This document shows, one piece after another, positions 9,335 through 16,585 of a stretch of DNA of 64,000 nt. Made by a program: the position numbers and the translations under genes. How positions within the stretch are numbered: position 1 is the stretch's first letter; each line of letters starts with the position of its first letter. This DNA is from Pontivivens insulae. GTDB lineage: Bacteria; Pseudomonadota; Alphaproteobacteria; Rhodobacterales; Rhodobacteraceae. The notes under the pieces are model-generated. The model saw only the letters and a list, made by a program, of their open reading frames with translations. It was not told where the DNA came from and made no database searches. The stretch lies in assembly GCF_900302495.1 (NCBI RefSeq), contig NZ_OMKW01000001.1, positions 1,054,001 through 1,118,000 of the forward strand, in the 5' to 3' direction.

Positions 9335-12165
9335 TCCAGACAAAGCGGGTTGGGCAACCGCTCCTCCGATGCGATGGCCAGCAAAGCGTAGCCAATGCCG
9401 GACAGGCCCTTCATGAACCCCGGCGCATAGTACATATCACCAGAAAACAGACGATAGCTGCCAGTGAGTGCGGCATGCTCAAGACACGCCCCCGCCCGTT
9501 GACGGGCCCTGACTTGCAGATCCTCCCGCCCCAGTGTTCGGCCGGCCTCGTCAAGGATCATGGCCTGTCCCATTGCACCGCAACACAAGTCATCAAGCTG
9601 CGTCTCGATCGAGGCGGCGAGCCGCTCATAAGCCGCGTTGGGATCCTCCGTCACCGGCAAAGTGCCTGGGGAAAGACAGCGCGCGAGAGCGACACCTCCA
9701 CTTCCATGACACCACTGATCCGGGCAACCCGCCGTTTCTGGCGTCGCCTCCGCCGATCGCAGATCCGGCCAGCGGCCGCCCGATCTTGCAAAAAGGTCGG
9801 CATCGAACCGTGACGCCCGGGTGATCAAATCGTCCAGCAAGGGGCTTGGTCGCGCCTGCCGAAGCCGATCCAACGCAAAGCTTATGCCCGTTGTCCCGTG
9901 GCTAAAGCCCGTGAGTGTGCGGCCTGACTGACCCAATTCCCACAATCTATGCTTCGCACTTTCAGCGTGCTCGTGCAGCACACGCGCAGCGACTTCGGCC
10001 CGATCCAGCAGTCCTGCGTGACCAGTTCTGCGCCACAACCGAAGCAGGATCAGGATCAACCCCGCAGAGCCGCCAACGATATCGAGCAACCGATCCGATC
10101 GCAGCGTTTCCGGTGATAGTGCCATCGCGAGTGACACGGCAATAGGTGGCGTGCTTTCCCCCCGAATCTCAGCGGAACGATCGAGGCCATATGCTCCAGA
10201 GATGGGCCCTGCAAAGCCACCACTCGGCATTGGTGTATCATGACGCTGGTGTAGGCCGGCTGTGAGTGTCTGTTCGGCAGCCAGCGCCATCTCGCCAAAA
10301 CGTGCTTCACCGGTAACCTTCGACAGCAAGGTAAGGAACAACGCAGGTCCAGCGAGCCCGGAATAGAGGTCCGTGTCCATCGGGCAGATATCGAAACGCT
10401 CTGCGCCTGGCCGCAGTTCGAGCCCATGCCAGTTCGCGTGACCGTCTACGCAAATTGTACGCGATAGCAGATAGTCTCCCAATCGGGTTGCCTCAGCAAT
10501 TGCGGCCTCTCTGGCCAATGGCACGGGAAGATCTGCCACCCGAGGCTGCTGCCGCGAAACCCATTCATGATCCAGTGCGAGGCCAAGACTTGCGGCCTCC
10601 GCCGTTATACTGGCGCCAAGAGATGGCCACGGATCGGCAGGAGTGATCGCGTCGTGGGCGATCATCTCCCCATTCTCCCAAACCCGATTATCATCGCGTT
10701 GAAAGGTGAATTTTGGAATGTCTAGCCGACACAACGCAGTCCGCTCAGCATGCGCCACGGCCTCAATCGGCGCGGCAACTCTGCTTTCAAGAAATACATC
10801 CCGCGCCGCTGAGGAAACAAGATGTTCAGGTCGTCGCAAGGCATCCGTCAGGTCGGCATAGTCCCGTGTCGCCCGCCGAACCCAGCGGAGCGGAACATCT
10901 ACATAACGTTGGTCCCATCCCGGCTTTAACGTGCGTTCCAGAAACGACTGGTAAGTCTCGTATCCCCGAACCATTGCTGCCGCATAAGGTTTTGGCGCCA
11001 CAGGTTCACCCTCGAGGTGGGGTAGATTTGTCGGGCTTGCGATCGGGGTAGGATGGTGTCGCCGTCGCATTTGGGACGTGCGTGCGTGGCTATATCGCCA
11101 GTCTGGATAGGTCGATATGACCGTGTTTTGCCGCAGCGCTGGATCACCCATTTCACCGACGACAGCGCCGGAGGCGCGGGAAAACAACATATGTGTGGAA
11201 TAGAGGCTCAGCACCGATCCCCGCGCCATTGCTGCACGGATTGGCGTTGGCCGGGCCGGGTTATCCAGCGGTTGGAAAAACGTCTCCAAATCCACCGGAA
11301 CCGGGCAGTCGCCACAGGCAATGACATTCTCGAAGTGAAAATCGGTCGCGCGAAGACGCTGGAGCAGGGCAAGCAGAGCCCCTGCCTTTGCATAGAACTG
11401 CTCGGCATCGGCCGGTTCGTTGAGCGGCGTCGGCTCAATGGCCTCGGCCCAACCATATCCGTCGCGCGCTAGAACACGCGGCGCACGCAAGGCCTCGGGG
11501 GCTCCTTGGGCAGTCAGTTCACTTACATGAGCGTGAAAGCGCGCATCCACCTCCATCGACCGCGGCTTATAGACGAGCCGGGTGCCGTCTTCGAAATGAA
11601 GGATTGCAACGCTTTGGCCTTCGTCATGCGGGTCGGAAAGACCCTGTGAAACCTCCCGAACAGTCCCGGCCTGTTCAGTGAGGAGGCCCGCAGTAACAAG
11701 CGGAGGCCGATCCGCAGCAAACCTGTCGATCAAGGCCTGCGTGCTTCGCTGCCATTGCGCGGTGATACGCGCCGAATACTCCGTCAAGACAGGCCGCGTT
11801 TCCAGCAAATGCATAAACCCACCCTGTTGGGTCATGCCGACATGCCAGGTTACGAACCAATCCGAACGCGCGGCCTCCTCCGGCGCGGCGCGACGCTCAG
11901 ACAGCGTGCGAAAGATCGCGAAATCTTCGTAGAGCGCGAGCTCATGCACCCAGACGAGGCGTTCGCGCAGCGCGTCAATCAGGTTCTGTTGAGCGGAGGG
12001 CGAAAATTCCGCTCCCCACTCTAAAGCGGCGGCAGCCTGGCCAACATGCTCGTCGAAGAGATCACCAAAAACATCAACCGCACGCGCAGTTGGGCCACCC
12101 TGCGATTGCTCCGATTGCATTTGAAGGGATGCATGATCCACGAGCTTAGCAACTCCCTGGCACAT
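9331..12165 (-). CDS. lanM: Class II lanthipeptide synthetase LanM, CCG-type zinc site
   Basis: LanM enzymes dehydrate Ser/Thr of a precursor peptide through phosphorylation and then join the products to Cys thiols as thioether rings. Numbering from the ATG at 12165 (944 residues), the N-terminal dehydratase (DUF4135) shows YKPRSM near 199, DFHFENVIACGDCPVPVDLE near 275 and the following TFF. The C-terminal LanC-like cyclase (from ~570) shows GFSHGTTGIS near 753, WCHGSGG with Cys819, and LDDLCCGAMG with Cys861 and Cys862. The usual CHG is therefore CCG, predicting three cysteine zinc ligands as in ProcM-like enzymes. The start is uncertain: the frame is open to a GTG at 12243, but that would run through the 12210-12237 hairpin; ATG 12186, ATG 12165, GTG 12141 (with GGGAG upstream) and ATG 12120 are alternatives. 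No LanT or protease follows. Confidence 0.95.
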   Translation of the reverse strand: MCQGVAKLVDHASLQMQSEQSQGGPTARAVDVFGDLFDEHVGQAAAALEWGAEFSPSAQQNLIDALRERLVWVHELALYEDFAIFRTLSERRAAPEEAARSDWFVTWHVGMTQQGGFMHLLETRPVLTEYSARITAQWQRSTQALIDRFAADRPPLVTAGLLTEQAGTVREVSQGLSDPHDEGQSVAILHFEDGTRLVYKPRSMEVDARFHAHVSELTAQGAPEALRAPRVLARDGYGWAEAIEPTPLNEPADAEQFYAKAGALLALLQRLRATDFHFENVIACGDCPVPVDLETFFQPLDNPARPTPIRAAMARGSVLSLYSTHMLFSRASGAVVGEMGDPALRQNTVISTYPDWRYSHARTSQMRRRHHPTPIASPTNLPHLEGEPVAPKPYAAAMVRGYETYQSFLERTLKPGWDQRYVDVPLRWVRRATRDYADLTDALRRPEHLVSSAARDVFLESRVAAPIEAVAHAERTALCRLDIPKFTFQRDDNRVWENGEMIAHDAITPADPWPSLGASITAEAASLGLALDHEWVSRQQPRVADLPVPLAREAAIAEATRLGDYLLSRTICVDGHANWHGLELRPGAERFDICPMDTDLYSGLAGPALFLTLLSKVTGEARFGEMALAAEQTLTAGLHQRHDTPMPSGGFAGPISGAYGLDRSAEIRGESTPPIAVSLAMALSPETLRSDRLLDIVGGSAGLILILLRLWRRTGHAGLLDRAEVAARVLHEHAESAKHRLWELGQSGRTLTGFSHGTTGISFALDRLRQARPSPLLDDLITRASRFDADLFARSGGRWPDLRSAEATPETAGCPDQWCHGSGGVALARCLSPGTLPVTEDPNAAYERLAASIETQLDDLCCGAMGQAMILDEAGRTLGREDLQVRARQRAGACLEHAALTGSYRLFSGDMYYAPGFMKGLSGIGYALLAIASEERLPNPLCLE

Positions 12166-12209
12166 GACGGCCCAGCAAATATCCATCGAGATCGGTAAAT
12201 ACAAAGAAG

Positions 12210-12237
12210 GCAAGAGGCCAGAAATCCAGCCTCTTGC
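12210..12237 (-). terminator. Hairpin between precursor and lanM (attenuator-like)
   Basis: A perfect 9-bp stem GCAAGAGGC/GCCTCTTGC with a 10-base loop lies 84 bases after the precursor stop. On the transcribed strand it is followed by a T-rich run (CTTCTTTGTATTT). It would act as a partial terminator or mRNA stabiliser, leaving the precursor transcript in excess over the synthetase, an arrangement common in RiPP clusters. It also argues against the farthest upstream lanM start. Confidence 0.65.
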
Positions 12238-12320
12238 AGTCACTTTCGGCAGTCATGCAGTGTCGTCATCCCAATGTCGCAACAACAGGAATTCGACGAC
12301 AGGGACGCCTCAGAGGCCAG

Positions 12321-12857
12321 TTATGGCCTACACACGACCAGCGGGCTGGTGGTTGGCATCGGCACAGCAAGCGCTGCGTCATCTGACGGCGCGCGACCAC
12401 ATGCCAACGGCGTCGTCGACGTAGGCGCAGTGAAAGCTGAATCGTTTGGCGTGTAACCGCAAATTGGGGGCATCGTCGGCTTGGGTGCCGCAATAGCCGA
12501 ATCGACCGGAGCATAGCGACATACCGGAGGTAGCGACGGCGGCATCGCTTCAATAGCAGAGTCGACTGATGCAAAACACATATTGGCCAACGCAGTCGGG
12601 ATCGTTGCAAGAGCGGAGTCGCTGGCTTGATCCATGCACGGCGCTGAAATTGCCGTCACAGGAGCAGAAATAACCGTCTCATTCGAGTAGGACCCGCAAC
12701 GCGGCCAGGTCGATGTCGGAACGGGTACTGCCATTGCGCTATCGTCAGCTTGTCCGGTTTCCGCAAGCTCTCCATGCAATTCAGCCGCAAGCAGCGCTTG
12801 CTCGGCTGGTGTTAGCTCCCCAAGCGCAGCATGTGCGCATCCTGGTGTCATCGTCAC
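12321..12857 (-). CDS. Multi-core lanthipeptide precursor, seven tandem repeats
   Basis: The 178-residue product has a 38-residue leader, including LTPAEQALLAAELHGELAE, and seven ~20-residue repeats to the C-terminus. Most repeats start DSA followed by a hydrophobic residue, are Pro/Ala/Thr rich, and contain one Cys: positions 54, 74, 94, 113, 133, 153 and 176. A Ser or Thr sits about 4-7 residues before each Cys (e.g. PTMPPIC, PSLPPVC), the correct order for a LanM-made thioether ring. The GTG at 12857 is eight bases after GAGGAG; an ATG two codons later is the alternative. There is no GG/GA double-glycine site; the leader end near ETGQAD is inferred from where the repeats begin. The gene is immediately upstream of lanM on the same strand. 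No homologous single-core precursor is seen nearby. Confidence 0.88.
   Translation of the reverse strand: MTMTPGCAHAALGELTPAEQALLAAELHGELAETGQADDSAMAVPVPTSTWPRCGSYSNETVISAPVTAISAPCMDQASDSALATIPTALANMCFASVDSAIEAMPPSLPPVCRYAPVDSAIAAPKPTMPPICGYTPNDSAFTAPTSTTPLACGRAPSDDAALAVPMPTTSPLVVCRP
12324..12743 (-). repeat. Seven core-like repeats within the precursor gene
   Basis: Units, in translation order: 12743-12684, 12683-12621, 12620-12564, 12563-12504, 12503-12444, 12443-12384 and 12383-12324, of 20, 21, 19, 20, 20, 20 and 20 residues. The consensus is D-S-A-hydrophobic-x-A-x-P-x-T/S-x-x-P-x-C-x-x-x-P-x. Units 4-6 are the most alike; unit 2 (starting NETVISA) and unit 7 (starting DDAALA, Cys late) are the most diverged. 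Diverged units at the ends with similar central ones suggest growth by internal duplication. Confidence 0.85.
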
Positions 12858-12898
12858 TGCCGTTTCTCCTCACCTGTGTGTCGGGAATTGTTAGCTTA

Positions 12899-12935
12899 TC
12901 CAATAGAAACCAATAGTCATGTGCAATCACGCACA
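12899..12935 (-). promoter_or_regulatory. Probable promoter/operator region of the lanthipeptide operon
   Basis: Upstream of the precursor start is an inverted repeat TGTGC-N6-GCACA (12920-12935) and two direct CCAATAG copies at 12900 and 12910, exactly one helical turn apart. A weak sigma-70-like pair (TTGCAC, 17-base spacer, TTGGAT on the minus strand) overlaps them. No regulator gene is adjacent, so the controlling protein is unknown. Confidence 0.35.
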
Positions 12936-13204
12936 AATGTGGTCCGCCAAGAGATAAACTTCCAGACACCGACCTACGTCGATGGACTGTCTTATGGGAC
13001 AAACCTACATCCGTCAGCCAAATATCCCGTCGCACGTGTCGTCCTGCCGCCGGAAAGCCTCCTCATATCTTACTATCGGGACAAAACGTGCGCTCGGTCC
13101 CACGCTCTGACGAATCTACACTGTTGCGCTGTAGGAACCTGCTTGGGCCCGTTGACGATGGGATGATCTGGATGGTTGATGTAGACATCTCCGAACCCGG
13201 CCCA

Positions 13205-13300
13205 TACCCGACATTTGGGCAGGGGGATCGATGTTGCATCGCGGTTCTTCATACCGGTCATTCGCTGCGGTGCCATGTGTTTGATCGAATAGAGTGAAGC
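13205..13300 (+). repeat. Dispersed intergenic repeat, module B
   Basis: It starts ACCCGACATTTGGGCAGGGG and includes TCATTCGCTGCGGTGCC and a following TTTGATCGA, matching the other B copies. It sits between the lanthipeptide promoter and the end of the class II aldolase gene. The remainder of 12936-13411 holds no supported gene. Confidence 0.82.
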
Positions 13301-13411
13301 TCTGTTGGCGAAGCTGCCGATCGCCGACTATTTGCTGCTGCCTGGTTTCAAGGGTGCAGGGTTGGAACCCTTGCCGCTCGGCACAACAAGAAGTCCGACT
13401 ACATCAACCTC

Positions 13412-14140
13412 TCAAACGCCAAGATGAGGCATTTGAGATTTCAGGTAATCAAAATGCCGATCCGCCATGCCGCGATACGCGATCCAGCCGTCGGCGGTGT
13501 TCTGCGCCACCGCGTCGGACAGTACAGCCAGCGGCTCGCCAGTCGAGCGCGCGAGGATCAGCGTCTGCGCCGCCTTCTCGAAGAAATATAGGTCTTCGAA
13601 AGCCGCGGCGACCGTCTCGCCGACGATAGTAACGCCGTGATTCCCCATCACCAGCACGGATTTTTCACCCAGGCTGTCCGCCAGTCGCTCGCCTTCTTCT
13701 ACCGCATCAGCGATGCCCCCGAAGTCGAGGTCGTATGCGATCCGCCCATAAAACCGCGCGGTGTTGTTGTCGATGGGCACCATCGTCGGGTCCTTGAGGC
13801 AGGCCAGAGCCGTGGCATAGGGCGAATGCGCGTGCAGGATTACCCTCGCCTCGGGCTTCCGGCGGTGCAGGGTCCCGTGCACGCACCAGGCCGAGGCGTC
13901 GGGGCTGCCCGCGCCCTCGATCACCCGCCCGTCGCGGGCGTCGATGCGCAGCAGATCCTCGGGCCGGACCGTCGCGAAATGCTGCCAGCAGGGATTCAGC
14001 AGGAACTCGTGCTCGGAGACGGCGGCGCTGAAATGGTTGCCGACCGACTCGCTCCATCCCATCCGGTGACAGATGCGGAAGGCAGCCGCGAGATCCTGCC
14101 GCAGGGAAGTTTCCGAGGAAACCGGGCGCATGTCGTTCAT
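13412..14140 (-). CDS. Class II aldolase/adducin-family protein
   Basis: The ~242-residue product has the class II aldolase fold signatures: the HAHSPYAT segment with two metal-binding His, and VMGNHGVTIVG with a third. These enzymes use zinc to cleave or epimerise hydroxy-substituted compounds such as fuculose phosphate or ribulose phosphate. The ATG at 14140 overlaps the dioxygenase stop (ATGA), so the two proteins are made together; the longer frame to 14353 runs inside the dioxygenase gene. The context suggests retro-aldol cleavage of the dioxygenase product rather than sugar metabolism. The substrate is not known. Confidence 0.9.
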   Translation of the reverse strand: MNDMRPVSSETSLRQDLAAAFRICHRMGWSESVGNHFSAAVSEHEFLLNPCWQHFATVRPEDLLRIDARDGRVIEGAGSPDASAWCVHGTLHRRKPEARVILHAHSPYATALACLKDPTMVPIDNNTARFYGRIAYDLDFGGIADAVEEGERLADSLGEKSVLVMGNHGVTIVGETVAAAFEDLYFFEKAAQTLILARSTGEPLAVLSDAVAQNTADGWIAYRGMADRHFDYLKSQMPHLGV

Positions 14141-15273
14141 TTGAAACGCCCTTCGCTGACCAGCGCGCGGTAGGTCGAGCGCATCTCGGCCCGGTCGGTG
14201 TAGCAGCCGCGCAGGTAACGCTCGCCGCTTTCGGCGGTATAGGCGGCGCGGCCATGCACGATGCGGTGGTTGTCGAAAACCATGCATTCGCCTGCCTTCA
14301 TCAGGAAGGTCATCATGTATTTCTCTTCCTGCAACATCTTCCCGAAGCGGCAAAAGGCCGGGTACCAGCTGTCGAGAAGCTCCTGATCGAGGTCCGAGAT
14401 GTCCAGCATGTGCTGGCTGATCGTCAGGCCCGAGACGTCGCCGTACTGGTCCAGCTCGATCACCGTCTGGCGCGAACGCATGTCATAGGTGTCGTGTTCA
14501 CAGAAGAACGGCACCTTGGTTTCGGCCAGCAGCTTGAACCCCTCGGGGTAGCGGGTGCGGAAGTCATTGGCGACGGCTACACCGTCGGCATAGAGGCTGT
14601 AGCCGCCTTTGACGGTGTTGGCGCGGCAATGCAGAAACTGCATGCCCGGCGCGTGTTCCTCGGCGGGGGTGTCGGTGTGCAGCTCGAGCGCCGAGGCCGT
14701 GTAGGCGGTGTTGGTTGGGTTGATGTGGGTCTTCACGTCGAAATAGTCGCCGAAGAAGGTCGGGCGGACCTGGCCGATCATCTCGGCGGTCTCGGTGAGC
14801 CCCTCGTTGCTGTTCGGCATGTCGGTGATGATGGTGAAGCCCTCGACCAGCATCGCCTCGATCCACTTGGCGCGCAGGGCGGGATCGCCGAGCAGCTCCG
14901 GCTGGCTGAAGCGCGGCACGTCCGGGTAGTGGTCGCCGTACCATGCCTCGCGCGACAGGTCGGCGGGGTCGGGGCGGCGCCGCGGGATCTTGTAGGCCTC
15001 GAGCCAGCTTAGCGGGAAGCTGGTGACGTGATCCTCGGCTTCCCAGGTAATCTCGAGAACGTCGCCGGTGACCTCGGCGGTCTTCGCCTTAGGCGCGGTC
15101 TCGAGGTGGAAGATGTCGAAGCTGCGCTCGCGGGTGGAGCTGTTGAACGAGCTCGGGCAGTTGTCGCGCAGCCAGTGGTAGTTGAAGTAGTGGCTTTCGC
15201 CGTCGGAGAGGGCGATGCGCAGGCCGTTGTTCTGCAGGACCGGTGCCACCACTGGGGAGGTCATGACATTCAT
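14137..15273 (-). CDS. Gamma-butyrobetaine/trimethyllysine-type 2-oxoglutarate dioxygenase
   Basis: The ~378-residue protein has an N-terminal DUF971-like region (HYFNYHWLRDNCPSSF) and a TauD-type Fe(II)/2-oxoglutarate domain. The iron site shows in LELHTDTPAEEHAPG (HxD) and the distal His in FDNHRIVHGR, with the 2-oxoglutarate Arg just after. This is the layout of gamma-butyrobetaine and trimethyllysine hydroxylases, which hydroxylate a trimethylammonium compound. The start at 15273 (MNVMTS) is chosen because the frame upstream would overlap the regulatory region; an ATG three codons later is possible. It is the first gene of a two-gene operon, divergent from a LysR gene. Confidence 0.9.
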   Translation of the reverse strand: MNVMTSPVVAPVLQNNGLRIALSDGESHYFNYHWLRDNCPSSFNSSTRERSFDIFHLETAPKAKTAEVTGDVLEITWEAEDHVTSFPLSWLEAYKIPRRRPDPADLSREAWYGDHYPDVPRFSQPELLGDPALRAKWIEAMLVEGFTIITDMPNSNEGLTETAEMIGQVRPTFFGDYFDVKTHINPTNTAYTASALELHTDTPAEEHAPGMQFLHCRANTVKGGYSLYADGVAVANDFRTRYPEGFKLLAETKVPFFCEHDTYDMRSRQTVIELDQYGDVSGLTISQHMLDISDLDQELLDSWYPAFCRFGKMLQEEKYMMTFLMKAGECMVFDNHRIVHGRAAYTAESGERYLRGCYTDRAEMRSTYRALVSEGRFK

Positions 15274-15371
15274 TACGTATCTCAGCCTGTTGCGTAGGGT
15301 TGGGGAGCGTTTCTGCAAACAAGCATTCCACGCCTTCCTTTCCCGAAACAGGCGGATTAGCCTGATGATAT

Positions 15372-15389
15372 CTTAAGTCATGGGTTAAG
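15372..15389 (+). promoter_or_regulatory. Candidate LysR operator before the LysR gene
   Basis: CTTAA-N8-TTAAG forms an inverted repeat ending three bases before the ATG at 15393, in the gap between the divergent dioxygenase operon and the LysR gene. Such placement fits negative autoregulation, but the T-N11-A core is not met exactly. Confidence 0.35.
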
Positions 15390-15392
15390 TTG

Positions 15393-16283
15393 ATGGACCG
15401 TCTCCCGCCACTCCGCCTGCTCACCACCTTCGAGGCCGTCGCCCGTCACGGCTCGATGCGACTGGCGGCGGCGCGGCTCAACGTGACCCAGCCGGCGGTG
15501 AGCCAGGCGCTCAGGGCGCTGGAAGAGCACGTGGGGGCGACGCTCTTCGACCGCGCCACGCGGCCGGCTCAGCTGACTGAGGCGGGCGAGCTTCTGGCCC
15601 GCGCGGTGCGCGACGGGCTGGGGCAGATCTCGGCCGCGCTCGAGGACATCCGGGCGCTCAGCGGGCAGGACGAGGCCCAGGTCACGGTGTCCTGCACGCT
15701 TGGCATGGCGACCTACTGGCTGATGCCGCGCCTGCCCGAGTTCTATGCTGCGCATCCGGAGATGACGGTGAACGTGCAGGCCCCCGCGACCGACCTGCCG
15801 CATCTTTCGCCTGGCATCGACATCGCCATCCGCTACGGCACCGGCGGCTGGCGCGAGGGCACGACGCTCAAGCTCTTCGATGAGCGGGTCTGCCCGGTGG
15901 CCGCGCCTGCCCTGCTGGAGCGGTTGCAGGTCGAGGGTGTGGGTCTCGATCGGGCGCCGCTCATCCATGTGCGCAGTCCGCACAACCAGCATTGGGCCGG
16001 GTGGGAGGACTATCTTCGCGCCCGGGGCATCCCGCGGGCGCGTCTCTCGGGGCAGACCTTCAACAACTACGTGCAGGCGGCGCAGGCGGTACTCGACGGG
16101 CGCGGGGTCATGCTGGGCTGGCGCTCGATCGCGAGCGGTGCGGTGCGTGACGGGGCTCTGCGTATGTGGCCGGAGGGGGAAATAGATTTAGGTACGTCGT
16201 ACTACCTCACCGCAAGGCTACCGAAGTCTCTGAGCGCCAAGGTGTTTCTGGACTGGGTCACACTGTCTGCCGGGCCTGTTTGA
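15393..16283 (+). CDS. LysR-family regulator (GcvA-like)
   Basis: The ~296-residue protein starts MDRLPPLRLLTTFEAVARHG and has the LysR helix-turn-helix (AAARLNVTQPAVSQALRALE) followed by a two-lobe effector domain including GIDIAIRYGTGGW, a pattern typical of the GcvA/AmpR-like branch. It is transcribed away from the dioxygenase-aldolase operon, its probable target; the likely inducer is the substrate of that pathway. The GC content of this and the two facing genes is higher than in the neighbourhood. The ATG at 15393 is preferred over the TTG just upstream. Confidence 0.93.
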   Translation: MDRLPPLRLLTTFEAVARHGSMRLAAARLNVTQPAVSQALRALEEHVGATLFDRATRPAQLTEAGELLARAVRDGLGQISAALEDIRALSGQDEAQVTVSCTLGMATYWLMPRLPEFYAAHPEMTVNVQAPATDLPHLSPGIDIAIRYGTGGWREGTTLKLFDERVCPVAAPALLERLQVEGVGLDRAPLIHVRSPHNQHWAGWEDYLRARGIPRARLSGQTFNNYVQAAQAVLDGRGVMLGWRSIASGAVRDGALRMWPEGEIDLGTSYYLTARLPKSLSAKVFLDWVTLSAGPV

Positions 16284-16585
16284 ATCACTCAATTCCATCG
16301 CGCTGTACGCTGTACATCTCCATGGCGGACGTTCGTTTATGACGCAGCAACGAGCAGATTGGGCTCATTCGAGACGATAGTCGCGCAGCAGCATTGGTTT
16401 GGCCACGTTGGAGCAGGTGGCCCGGAGCCGACCTTGGGGCAGGGGGCTGAATGCTGCGATGCAGTCCGGCAAACGGGCCATTCGCTGCGTTGCCGTGCAT
16501 TTGATCGACCGAAGTAACGCTCGGCATGATAAAATGGCCATTCGCGGCGGATGCTGCAAGACCCGCTTTTTTCGGTACATTGCGG
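16284..16585. other. Intergenic region holding repeat modules A+B
   Basis: No gene is supported. Nearly all of this stretch is the A+B repeat described at 16361-16547, which separates the convergent LysR and dddP genes and may work as a bidirectional transcript end. Confidence 0.6.
16361..16547 (+). repeat. Dispersed intergenic repeat, modules A+B
   Basis: Module A begins GGGCTCATTCGAGACGATAG (16361-16425) and is followed by module B, AGCCGACCTTGGGGCAGGGG (16426 on), with GCCATTCGCTGCGTTGCCG inside and a second GGCCATTCGCGG at its end. It is the most complete copy in the window, since B extends past TTTGATCGACCG to the terminal CCATTC motif. Confidence 0.87.

Noticed and set aside
12166-12243. 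LanM N-terminal extension from the GTG at 12243
   Set aside because: It would translate through the 9-bp hairpin, has no ribosome binding site and lacks LanM-like sequence before about residue 27.
12324-12743. Precursor repeats read as a secreted Pro/Thr-rich structural protein
   Set aside because: One Cys per ~20 residues, Ser/Thr at fixed distance before it, a leader-like N-terminus and immediate proximity to lanM fit a RiPP precursor better.
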